Source: Candidatus Bathyarchaeota archaeon
GTDB taxonomy: Archaea > Thermoproteota > Bathyarchaeia > TCS64
Reading direction: 5' to 3'
Length of the DNA: 10,644 nt
Assembly: GCA_030669135.1 (NCBI GenBank)
Contig: DAOVEE010000047.1
Span: forward strand, 1-10,644
The notes beneath the pieces are model-generated. The model had not been told where the DNA came from, searched no databases, and saw only the letters and a list, made by a program, of their open reading frames with translations. Numbering within the stretch: position 1 is the first letter of the stretch; every line of letters begins with the position of its first letter. A program made the translations under genes and the position numbers. Below, piece by piece: positions 1-6,406 of the stretch.

Positions 1-102
1 AGGTTTGACTATATGGGCTTCACAACAACCGACCCCGACGCTTTAGAGTGGTGCAGAGACGTATTCCTCCATTACTGGGAGCATGGGGCAGAAATCAAGT
101 AA
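1..102 (+). CDS. 3' end of a gene, possibly a FilR1-type transcriptional regulator
   Basis: Frame 1 is open from the window edge to a TAA at 100-102 and gives the last 33 residues of a protein. The tail contains an acidic-aromatic helix with the pattern DPDALEW followed by RDVF and HYWE. From memory this resembles the end of archaeal winged-helix regulators with a FilR1/methanogen-type output domain, which often finish with an ALEWG-ELF-YY pattern. That is a family resemblance only; the DNA-binding part lies outside the window. The gene ends 40 bases before polX on the same strand, so the two could be cotranscribed. Coding is well supported by composition and by the clean stop; function is uncertain. 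Confidence 0.5.
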   Translation, partial: RFDYMGFTTTDPDALEWCRDVFLHYWEHGAEIK

Positions 103-142
103 TCTCCACTACTCGTGGTGAACGAAAGGAGTTCTTATCTCT

Positions 143-1879
143 ATGAGTTCCCCCTTTCAAAGTATGAGCCTCAACTCTCAGGTGGCCTCCATACTCTACG
201 AGATCAGCGAGATTCTCAATATCAAGGGGGACAGGTTCAGGAGCCGCGCCTACAGCATGGCGTCACAACGGGTCACGGCTCTCACCGAGGACATCAGGGA
301 CATAGCCGAGCGAGGAGAGCTTGAGCAGATCCCGGGCGTCGGCAAGAGCATCGCCATGACCATCGAGGAGTTCCTGGACACGGGCGAGTCAGTAGTGCTT
401 CAGGAGCTCCGGGAGAGCCTCCCCCAAGGCATCCCGGAGATGATCACGCTGGAGGGTATAGGCCCCAAGATAGCCATGAGGCTGCACCAGGAGCTGGGAG
501 TCGTAGGCATCAAGACCCTCGAGGAGGCGGCGAGGCAGCACAGGATCAGGGAGCTCAAGGGCTTCGGGCCCAAGAAGGAGGAGAACATAATCAAGGCGAT
601 AAAGGAGCACCGGAGCCGCAGCACCCGTTTCCTCCTCGGGGAGGTGCTCCCGGTGATACAGGGGATGCTCTCTTACATGAGAGAATGCGGTGCCGTGAGA
701 CGCGTTGAGATGGCCGGCTCGGCCCGCAGACGAAAGGAGACCGTCGGCGACCTGGACGTGCTGGTATCGTCAACGGACCCTGAGACGGTCACAGTCCACT
801 TCGTTTCTATGCCCCCCATCGAGAGGGTGCTGGCGAAGGGCCCCACGAAGAGCACCGTGGTGCTGGAGAACATGCTCCAGGTGGACCTCAGGGTAATCCC
901 GCCTGAGAGCTACGGCGCCGCCCTCCAGTACTTTACAGGCAGCAAGGAGCACAACGTGAAGCTGCGCACCATCGGCGTCAAAACTGGCTTCAAGCTCAAC
1001 GAGTACGGCCTCTTCAGAAGGTACAACGACGAGCTAGTGGAGGCCGAGGACGAGGCCCGGATCTACGAGGCCTTGGGCATGAGGTGGATGCCGCCGGAGC
1101 TCCGGGAGAACACCGGCGAGATAGAGGCCGCCATGGAGGACAGGCTCCCGGAGCTTGTGACCCTTGACGACGTGCGGGGCGACCTCCATTTACACACGGA
1201 CTGGAGTGACGGCCACGCGTCCATCGCCAAGATGGCGGAGAAGGCGGTCCAGATGGGCCTCGAGTACATCGCCGTCACGGACCACACAAAGACCCTAGCC
1301 ATAGCCAACGGCCTCGACGAGGAACGGCTCATGAAGCAGATAACTGAGGTGAGGCGGGTAGACGAGGAGCACCCAGAGATACGGGTGCTAGCGGGCACGG
1401 AGTGCGACATCCGCAGAAATGGGCGGCTGGACATCTCCGACGAGGTGCTCGCGGAGCTTGACTGGGTGGTGGCCGCCGTCCACAGCGGCTTCAAGATGGA
1501 GGAGCAGGCCATGACTAGCCGAGTAATCGAGGCCATACAGAACGAGCACGTCAACACCGTAGCCCACCCCACGGGGCGGCTGATACAGCGCCGCAGCCCC
1601 TACGCGCTGGACCTGGACGCTGTCTTCGAGGCCGCCGCCGAGCAGGGCGTCATGATGGAGATCAACTGCTACCCTGACAGGCTGGACCTGAGCGACGTGA
1701 ACAGCAGACGAGCCAAGGAGCACGGAGTCAAGATGACGCTGGGGACCGACGCGCATACGCCTTCCGATCTGGAGTTCCTGCCCCTAGGAGTATCCGTGGC
1801 AAGACGCGGCTGGCTTAGGGCCGCCGACGTCGCGAACACGTTGAGCGTCGAGGAGCTTCTCAAGCCTAAAAAGGGTTAG
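143..1879 (+). CDS. polX: DNA polymerase/3'-5' exonuclease PolX
   Basis: A family-X DNA polymerase fused to a PHP-type nuclease, 578 residues, close to the usual length of about 570. Family members fill short gaps in base excision repair and process 3' ends. Three helix-hairpin-helix motifs lie at about residues 63-71, 103-111 and 139-147. The palm nucleotide-binding motif GSARRRKETVGDLD begins at 192, with metal-binding aspartates D203, D205 and D248. The C-terminal PHP domain (about 345-578) keeps the full expected metal ligand set: H349, H351, H381, E420, H447, H475, D536 and H538. Both activities therefore look intact. ATG 143 has an AAGGAG-like site about 11 bases upstream. An internal ATG at 164 would give a start closer to many relatives (MSLNSQVASILY) and remains possible. 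The 3' end overlaps fabH by four bases, convergently. Confidence 0.96.
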   Translation: MSSPFQSMSLNSQVASILYEISEILNIKGDRFRSRAYSMASQRVTALTEDIRDIAERGELEQIPGVGKSIAMTIEEFLDTGESVVLQELRESLPQGIPEMITLEGIGPKIAMRLHQELGVVGIKTLEEAARQHRIRELKGFGPKKEENIIKAIKEHRSRSTRFLLGEVLPVIQGMLSYMRECGAVRRVEMAGSARRRKETVGDLDVLVSSTDPETVTVHFVSMPPIERVLAKGPTKSTVVLENMLQVDLRVIPPESYGAALQYFTGSKEHNVKLRTIGVKTGFKLNEYGLFRRYNDELVEAEDEARIYEALGMRWMPPELRENTGEIEAAMEDRLPELVTLDDVRGDLHLHTDWSDGHASIAKMAEKAVQMGLEYIAVTDHTKTLAIANGLDEERLMKQITEVRRVDEEHPEIRVLAGTECDIRRNGRLDISDEVLAELDWVVAAVHSGFKMEEQAMTSRVIEAIQNEHVNTVAHPTGRLIQRRSPYALDLDAVFEAAAEQGVMMEINCYPDRLDLSDVNSRRAKEHGVKMTLGTDAHTPSDLEFLPLGVSVARRGWLRAADVANTLSVEELLKPKKG

Positions 1880-2853
1880 AGCTGGATCAGGTTCGCGCCC
1901 CATGTTAGGCCGCCGCCGAACCCGACGGTGACCACCAGGTCGCCTTTACTTATCTTGCCCATCTGTATCGCCTCGTGGAGGGCCACGGGTATGCTGGCCC
2001 CCGCCATGTTACCGTACTTGTGGAGATTCGTGTGGGCGCGCTCCATGGGGAGGCCGAGCTTCTCCATGCCCACCTTGATTATGTTGATGTTGGCTTGGTG
2101 AGGGATGATCATGTCCACGTCGTCCAGCGCGTAGCCGTACCTGTCCAGGACCCCCCTGACCGCCTGGGGGAACGCCTCGACGGCGAAGTCCCAGACAGCC
2201 CTGCCGTCCATGTAGAAGTACTGCTTCGCCTCATCTATCATCTCGTGGCTTATCGGGTTCCTGGTACCCCCGGCGGGTATCTCGATGACACCCGCGCCTC
2301 CGCCGTCGGCCCTTAGCCAGCTGCCTATTACGCCGCCTTCCTCTGTCTTCTGGAGCACCGTCGCCCCAGCGCCGTCCCCGAAGAAGACGCACGTGGTCCT
2401 ATCTTTCCAGTTAAGTATCTTGCTGTACACCTCGGAGGCGACCACCAGCACGTTGTCGATGTAGGGGTCTACCGCGTACCGAGCGCCCACGTCGAGGGCG
2501 TGGATGAAGCCGGTGCACACCGCCATCACGTCGAAGGCGCCCGCGTTCACCGCCCCCAGCTTGTGCTGGACTATCGCTGCCGTGCTGCTCATGGGCACGT
2601 CGGGGCTGCTCGTCGCGAGCACCACGAGGTCCAGGTTCTCGGGCTTCACGCCCGCCTCCTTCAGCGCCGGGGCCGCCGCCTTCACCGCCAAGTCGCTGGT
2701 GCAGTCGTTCTCCTCCGCGATCCTCCGTTCACTGATGCCCGTCTTTGTGGTTATCCACTCGTCGCTGGTATCCACTATCTGGGCCCAGTCGTCGTTGGTC
2801 ATCACCTTGGGCGGCACGTAGCTGCCTATGCCCTTGATCCCCGCCCTAATCAT
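1876..2853 (-). CDS. fabH: 3-oxoacyl-ACP synthase III (FabH-type ketoacyl synthase)
   Basis: A thiolase-fold condensing enzyme of 325 residues, full length for FabH. FabH joins an acyl-CoA primer to malonyl-ACP to start fatty acid synthesis. The Cys-His-Asn triad is complete: C113 in AVCTGF, H252 in IPHQAN and N282 in YGNMAGASIP. The glycine-rich C-terminal motif GFGGGLTWG is at 311-319. The HQAN and YGNM contexts are those of FabH rather than archaeal HMG-CoA synthase. No acyl carrier protein, FabD, FabF or FabG gene is in view, so the acyl carrier and pathway are open; related ketoacyl synthases also act in other acyl or ketone syntheses. The start at 2853 has a GGAGG about 10 bases upstream and a TATA-like box at 2893-2904. 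An out-of-frame ATG at 2860 stops after four codons. Confidence 0.93.
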   Translation of the reverse strand: MIRAGIKGIGSYVPPKVMTNDDWAQIVDTSDEWITTKTGISERRIAEENDCTSDLAVKAAAPALKEAGVKPENLDLVVLATSSPDVPMSSTAAIVQHKLGAVNAGAFDVMAVCTGFIHALDVGARYAVDPYIDNVLVVASEVYSKILNWKDRTTCVFFGDGAGATVLQKTEEGGVIGSWLRADGGGAGVIEIPAGGTRNPISHEMIDEAKQYFYMDGRAVWDFAVEAFPQAVRGVLDRYGYALDDVDMIIPHQANINIIKVGMEKLGLPMERAHTNLHKYGNMAGASIPVALHEAIQMGKISKGDLVVTVGFGGGLTWGANLIQL

Positions 2854-2892
2854 GTCTCATAATCCTCCGTAGTTGGTCGGTGGTTACAGGCA

Positions 2893-2904
2893 GCTTATTT
2901 AAGG
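2893..2904 (-). promoter_or_regulatory. TATA-like promoter element of fabH
   Basis: On the minus strand the element reads CCTTAAATAAGC, an AT core in otherwise GC-rich DNA. Its centre is about 46 bases from the fabH ATG. At the usual archaeal spacing (start of transcription about 26 bases downstream) it leaves a leader of roughly 20 bases, which includes the GGAGG ribosome binding site. This fits a separate fabH transcript. Confidence 0.65.
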
Positions 2905-2944
2905 ACTTCGACAAGAAGCGTTAGATGGATCGACGCTTGACGTA

Positions 2945-3610
2945 TCAGTCCACGAGGCTGGGGATGAGCTTCTCCACCCAGCCAAATATCCAGTCCCTGC
3001 TGGGCTTCCAGGTGACCGCCACGCAGAAGACAAGGCTGCCGACAACCATGAGACCGGACGCCACGACCGTGCCGAGGCTGCTCTCAAGGCCGCCGTACAC
3101 GGTGCCGCCTACCACGGCGCCCACGCTGTAGAGCGCTGACTTGCCCACCACCTCGACGGCGAGGAGCCTCCTGAAAGACAGCTTCCTTGAGCCCGCCAGT
3201 ATCACTATGGGCGTGTCAGGCAGCGGCGTCAACGCCACGAGGAGGACAGCCCACAGCCCATACTTATTGATCCATCTAGCGATCTTATCTTCAGCTCCAC
3301 TCATGGACTCCATGGACTCGGCTACCCCCCAACCCAGGAAGTAGGTCGTCACCTCGCCGACGGCTGCCCCGGCGCCCGCCGCCGAGCCCAGCACGACCGG
3401 GTGGTAGACCGACGCCAGCGGCAGGAAGAGGGTTATGAACATGTCCCGGGCGACGACGGTGAGGTGGCTCAGCATCGACGCCGCGAAGACCCCTATGAGC
3501 CCGAGCCGGCCCAGGGCCTCACCCTGCACCATGAGCCTCCACAGGAGCGCCCCGGAGATCAGGGCGACGACGAATACGCCTATGATGCTCACCCAGCCGC
3601 GTCTATTCAT
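2945..3610 (-). CDS. VTT/DedA-type integral membrane protein
   Basis: A 221-residue membrane protein with hydrophobic segments at about 7-26, 34-66 (probably two), 70-95, 116-139, 148-170 and 180-201. Two features match the VTT (SNARE-associated/DedA/TVP38) family: the E-x3-Y-x2-G motif at E86-Y90-G93 in a glycine-rich segment, and a later TPLPDTPIVILAG segment (128-140) resembling the re-entrant proline-glycine loop of DedA proteins. Family members are linked to lipid scrambling or undecaprenyl/isoprenoid phosphate recycling and proton-dependent transport; the substrate here cannot be told. ATG 3610 is preferred over the in-frame TTG at 3625 because GGTGAG lies just ahead of it. It has its own promoter and lies 91 bases upstream of fabH, so a joint operon is not needed. 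Confidence 0.8.
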   Translation of the reverse strand: MNRRGWVSIIGVFVVALISGALLWRLMVQGEALGRLGLIGVFAASMLSHLTVVARDMFITLFLPLASVYHPVVLGSAAGAGAAVGEVTTYFLGWGVAESMESMSGAEDKIARWINKYGLWAVLLVALTPLPDTPIVILAGSRKLSFRRLLAVEVVGKSALYSVGAVVGGTVYGGLESSLGTVVASGLMVVGSLVFCVAVTWKPSRDWIFGWVEKLIPSLVD

Positions 3611-3640
3611 CTTCTCACCTGTCAACGTGAATGAACGCGG

Positions 3641-3657
3641 CCCCTTAATAAAAGGGG
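3641..3657 (-). promoter_or_regulatory. TATA-like element inside a perfect inverted repeat upstream of the VTT gene
   Basis: CCCCTT-AATAA-AAGGGG forms a perfect inverted repeat with six-base arms. On the minus strand its middle reads TTTTATTAA, about 39 bases from the VTT start, so it fits a TATA box giving a leader of about 13 bases with the GGTGAG site. It also directly abuts the stop codon of the upstream F420-type gene (TAA at 3660-3658), so the transcript could fold into a short hairpin there. It may be promoter, transcript end or both. Confidence 0.55.
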
Positions 3658-4560
3658 TTAGACGAGGGGCGCCACGTGCTCCATGAGGAAGCTGACGCTC
3701 TCTGGCTCCGAGCCGTAGGGGAACACGATGACGAAGTGGTCGACGCCGAGGTCCACGTAGCCTCTGATGAACTCGGCGGCCTCCTCCGGCGTCTTATACT
3801 CCCACTTCCTCTCACCGGTGTACTTCATATACGGGGCCACCGTGCCGGACTCGACGCCCCCCAGCGCCAAGTGAAGACCAGCCGACTTCCTGATAGAGTC
3901 ATAGTCTCGTCCAACCTTGTCGCAATGCTTAGCCAGAACCCCGAGCCTCTCCTCGTAGGTGTCCAGAGGCGTGTTCCACGCGAAGTTCACGGCGTCCGCA
4001 TGCTTCGCCGAGACCTTGAGGAGCTTTGTTCCCATGCCCCCCACGAGGACCGGTAACGGGTCCTGCACCGATTTGGGCATGGAGACGCAGTCGTTGACGC
4101 TGTAATACCTGCCCTGGTAGTCGGCCTTGGGCTCCGTCCAGAGCTTCTTGGCTATGATGATGGCCTCCTCCAGCTGCCTCACACGTTTACCGGGGCGCGG
4201 GAAAGGCATGCCGTAGGCTTTGTACTCCACCTCCTTCCAGCCGGCGCCGATCCCGAAGTAGACCCTACCACCGCTTACATGGTCCAGGCTCGCCGCAATC
4301 TTTGCGTGGAGCACGGGGTTCCTGTAGCTCTGAGACGCCACCATGACGCCGACCCTGAGTCTCTTGGTTGCGCAGGCGACCGCCGTGAGGACCGTCCAGG
4401 CCTCCAAGCAGTTGACGTCAACGGCCCCGGGGCGGATGAGGAAGTGGTCCGACGCCCAAAGACTCTCGAAGCCAGCCGCCTCGGCGGCGAGGGCTGTCTC
4501 CCTTATCATTTCCCACGTGTACCCGAACTGGGGTTCGATCTGTACGCCGAAGTCTATCAT
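3658..4560 (-). CDS. LLM-class F420-dependent oxidoreductase
   Basis: A 300-residue luciferase-like (TIM-barrel) flavin or deazaflavin oxidoreductase, close to the typical length. Recognisable parts are the early ASDHF motif (36-40), RNPVLHAK at 80-87, the SGGRVYFGIGAGW stretch at 96-108 characteristic of F420-using members, and GGMGTKLLK at 174-182. Such enzymes transfer hydride between F420 and an unknown organic substrate in the cytoplasm. The motif set supports F420 rather than FMN only by family resemblance. The start at 4560 sits about 34 bases from a TATA-like box, implying a leader of about 8 bases. A palindromic ATCAT/ATGAT cluster covers the start region. It is probably monocistronic. 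Confidence 0.87.
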   Translation of the reverse strand: MIDFGVQIEPQFGYTWEMIRETALAAEAAGFESLWASDHFLIRPGAVDVNCLEAWTVLTAVACATKRLRVGVMVASQSYRNPVLHAKIAASLDHVSGGRVYFGIGAGWKEVEYKAYGMPFPRPGKRVRQLEEAIIIAKKLWTEPKADYQGRYYSVNDCVSMPKSVQDPLPVLVGGMGTKLLKVSAKHADAVNFAWNTPLDTYEERLGVLAKHCDKVGRDYDSIRKSAGLHLALGGVESGTVAPYMKYTGERKWEYKTPEEAAEFIRGYVDLGVDHFVIVFPYGSEPESVSFLMEHVAPLV

Positions 4561-4576
4561 AACATCATCTATGATA
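4555..4576. promoter_or_regulatory. Candidate operator: nested ATCAT/ATGAT inverted repeats over the oxidoreductase start
   Basis: TATCAT at 4555-4560 pairs as a perfect inverted repeat with ATGATA at 4571-4576. A second ATCAT at 4564-4568 forms an inner inverted repeat (ATCAT-CT-ATGAT) with the same right arm. The block spans the start codon and the predicted transcription start of the F420-type gene, where a repressor could act. The role is inferred from position and symmetry only. Confidence 0.4.
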
Positions 4577-4587
4577 CGGGATCGGCT

Positions 4588-4599
4588 GATAATAAATGG
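4588..4599 (-). promoter_or_regulatory. TATA-like element of the F420-type oxidoreductase
   Basis: The minus strand reads CCATTTATTATC, centred about 34 bases before the ATG at 4560. This spacing predicts a very short leader. It falls between the upstream gene's stop (4610) and this start, in a 49-base gap. Confidence 0.6.
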
Positions 4600-4609
4600 T
4601 TGAAAAAGG

Positions 4610-5224
4610 TTAGAGGGGCTTGCACACGATCTCGTGGAGCTTCATGTCCCTGATCCTGCTCGACTCAGCGGCGGTCAACACCATGGCCGTGTCCGCTCCC
4701 GCGTGGCTGCCGGCTACGCTCACCACCGTCTCCCCAGACGGCACGGCGTTGCAGTCAACCGCCATCATGGCTATCTCGGCACAGACCTTGACTCCCTGGC
4801 TGAAGAGCCGTAGCGTGTTGGCGATCACCACGTTGGTCGGCGGCAGTATGTAGGGTAGCCGCGCGTCCAGAGGCTCGGTCTTAGGGGGCCTCTGGCGGCT
4901 CATGCCCACGTCCACGGTGCCTGTGAGCACGTCGGTGCATGTGACCACCTCGACGCCCTGTTTCTCCAGTTTCTCCTTGAGCTCGTCTGGGAAAAGCTGG
5001 ACGCCGGGTTCCCTGTAGCCTGTCTGGTGGGTCACGACCACGAGCTTCAGCCCGCTCCCCTTGAACATCTCCGCTGCCTTCTCGGCGGTGTAGCCCGCGG
5101 TGCTTGAGACGAGGACAGTGTCGATACCGCGCTCCTTGGCGGCCTCCAAGGCGATCTTCAGCGTCGCCTCGGTGTGCTCCTTGCCGGGCTTCTCGAAGAG
5201 TACTACCTTCCGTTCTACGCTCAT
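4610..5224 (-). CDS. Stand-alone pyruvate kinase alpha/beta (C-terminal) domain-like protein
   Basis: A 204-residue protein that appears to be only the Rossmann-like C-terminal domain of pyruvate kinase, without the catalytic barrel. Features are an ordered start (residues 1-40, beta-strand KVVLF, then a helix and TVLVSSTAGYTAEKAAEMF), a central strand LVVVTHQTGY at 61-70, and a C-terminal glycine-rich SVAGSHAGADTAMVL at 169-183. Free-standing archaeal homologues (COG1751-like; an Archaeoglobus member has a known structure) have no established reaction. A longer open frame reaches 5353, but ATG 5224 is chosen because the extension overlaps amrS, looks non-coding in character, and 5224 has a TATA-like box at the right distance. 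The gene lies 58 bases downstream of amrS. Its role, perhaps effector or phosphate binding, is not known. Confidence 0.82.
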   Translation of the reverse strand: MSVERKVVLFEKPGKEHTEATLKIALEAAKERGIDTVLVSSTAGYTAEKAAEMFKGSGLKLVVVTHQTGYREPGVQLFPDELKEKLEKQGVEVVTCTDVLTGTVDVGMSRQRPPKTEPLDARLPYILPPTNVVIANTLRLFSQGVKVCAEIAMMAVDCNAVPSGETVVSVAGSHAGADTAMVLTAAESSRIRDMKLHEIVCKPL

Positions 5225-5265
5225 GTTGCTCAACTCTGAATAGTATGAATGAGTCCCATGTTGCG

Positions 5266-5279
5266 GGTTAATAAACTTG
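5266..5279 (-). promoter_or_regulatory. TATA-like element of the pyruvate-kinase-like gene
   Basis: The minus strand reads CAAGTTTATTAACC, centred about 48 bases before the ATG at 5224. The predicted leader is about 20 bases. It overlaps the end of the intergenic gap next to the amrS stop at 5283 and supports the 5224 start over the longer open frame. Confidence 0.55.
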
Positions 5280-5282
5280 GGT

Positions 5283-6326
5283 TTAGAGGACGTAGTTCTT
5301 CCGGTGGAACTCTCTGTGGCCGACGATGGGTATCTCGGCGCCGCAGTGGACACACCTCTTATCTTCGTCTAGATACCAGCCCGTTATCGTGTACCCTGAT
5401 CGGCTGATGACGGTTTTACCGCACACGTGGCATACAGTGTCCTCGTAGCCGCCGCCCCTGACGTTGCCCACGAAAACGTATCGGACTCCCTCCTCCACGG
5501 CTATCTCCCTGGCCCTAACCAGGGTCTCCACCGGCGTCGGGGGGACGTGCCGGAACTTGTACATGGGGAAGAACCTGCTCAGGTGGAGAGGCGTCTCGGG
5601 GCCCAGATGCTCGACGATGTAGCGAGCCATCTCCCGAGTCTCGTCAGGGCTGTCGTTGGTCTCGGGTATTACGAGGAACGTCACCTCGACGTGGACGCCG
5701 TTCTTCTTCATGTACTCCGTGGCGTCAAGGACACTCTGGAGCTCGCCGCTGCAGTACTTCCTGTAAAACTCCTGGTTGAACGCCTTCCAGTCCACGTTCG
5801 CGGCGTCGATGACATCCACAACCCGCTCCAGGGCGGGTATGCTGATGTATCCGTTTGTGACGAGGACGTTCTTGATCTCGGACTCGTGGGCGAAGCGGGA
5901 GGTGTCCTCCACGAAGTTGAGGTTGATGAGGGGCTCGTTGTAGGTGTAGCTGACGCTGGCGCATTTCTGGACCATGGCGGCCTCCACGACCTCCTCTGGG
6001 CGCATGAACCGGGTGCGGCTCTGCTCCAGGTTGCTCATGCTTAGGTGGTAGTTCTGACACCACGGACACGTGAAGCTGCAGCCCACGCTGCTGACGCTGA
6101 GGCTCATGCTCCCGGGGTGGAAGTGGGATAGGGGCTTCTTCTCTATGGGGTCCACGGCGAGGGCTGAGAGCTGCCCATATGTGAGGCTCACCAGCTTCCC
6201 GTCCACGTTCTCCTTGGTGCCGCAGAACCCCTTACCACCCGGCTTTATGATGCACATCCTGGGGCAGATGGTGCAGCGCACCGTGTCCTCGGTGAGCTTC
6301 TCGACGAACCGAGACTCCATTCCCAT
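5283..6326 (-). CDS. amrS: AmmeMemoRadiSam-type radical SAM enzyme (AmrS)
   Basis: A 347-residue radical SAM protein. The cluster motif is CSFTCPWCQN (C83, C87, C90; CX3CX2C), which should bind the 4Fe-4S cluster that cleaves S-adenosylmethionine. An N-terminal cysteine group (C18, C21, C25, C35) and a C-terminal pair of CxxC knuckles (C299/C302 and C325/C328) suggest additional metal sites. The SYTYNEPLI stretch (126-134), the FVGNVRGGGYEDTVC region (285-299) and the overall order match the AmrS family, named for its usual neighbours AMMECR1 and MEMO. Neither partner is in this window. The reaction is unsettled in the family. ATG 6326 lies about 28 bases from a TATA-like box, so the transcript is probably leaderless; ATG 6320 is the next in-frame choice. 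Confidence 0.92.
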   Translation of the reverse strand: MGMESRFVEKLTEDTVRCTICPRMCIIKPGGKGFCGTKENVDGKLVSLTYGQLSALAVDPIEKKPLSHFHPGSMSLSVSSVGCSFTCPWCQNYHLSMSNLEQSRTRFMRPEEVVEAAMVQKCASVSYTYNEPLINLNFVEDTSRFAHESEIKNVLVTNGYISIPALERVVDVIDAANVDWKAFNQEFYRKYCSGELQSVLDATEYMKKNGVHVEVTFLVIPETNDSPDETREMARYIVEHLGPETPLHLSRFFPMYKFRHVPPTPVETLVRAREIAVEEGVRYVFVGNVRGGGYEDTVCHVCGKTVISRSGYTITGWYLDEDKRCVHCGAEIPIVGHREFHRKNYVL

Positions 6327-6348
6327 TCATGGAGTGAAGAACAGACGT

Positions 6349-6385
6349 CGATAATAACCGTTACCACAGTGAAACCCCTTTAACT
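6349..6385. promoter_or_regulatory. Divergent promoter pair between the two radical SAM genes
   Basis: Two TATA-like elements face outward in an 80-base gap. The minus-strand one (6349-6359, GGTTATTATCG) lies about 28 bases from the amrS ATG. The plus-strand one (about 6376-6385, CTTTAA core) lies about 26 bases from the ATG at 6407. Both spacings predict leaderless transcripts. Shared control of the two genes is possible but not shown. Confidence 0.6.
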
Positions 6386-6406
6386 GAGGCTCCCCCTGAT
6401 TTCTTG

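Noticed and set aside
1063..1572. A 169-codon minus-strand frame inside polX
   Set aside because: Serine-rich antisense translation of the PHP domain; polX is unambiguous here.
2500..2862. Plus-strand frames of 105-120 codons opposite fabH
   Set aside because: They are antisense shadows of a clearly conserved gene, rich in His/Arg/Ala, with no ribosome binding site or family pattern.
2915..2940. Inverted repeat AAGCG/CGCTT between the VTT and fabH genes, as a terminator
   Set aside because: The arms are short with a long loop and no T-tract follows; it could be chance.
4610..5353. Longer start (5353) for the pyruvate-kinase-like gene, adding 43 residues
   Set aside because: The extension overlaps the amrS 3' end, is serine/threonine-rich as expected from an antisense frame, and ATG 5224 fits both the family start and the promoter position.
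5427..6044. A 205-codon plus-strand frame opposite amrS
   Set aside because: It lies wholly within the conserved amrS coding region and its composition is that of a GC-rich antisense frame.
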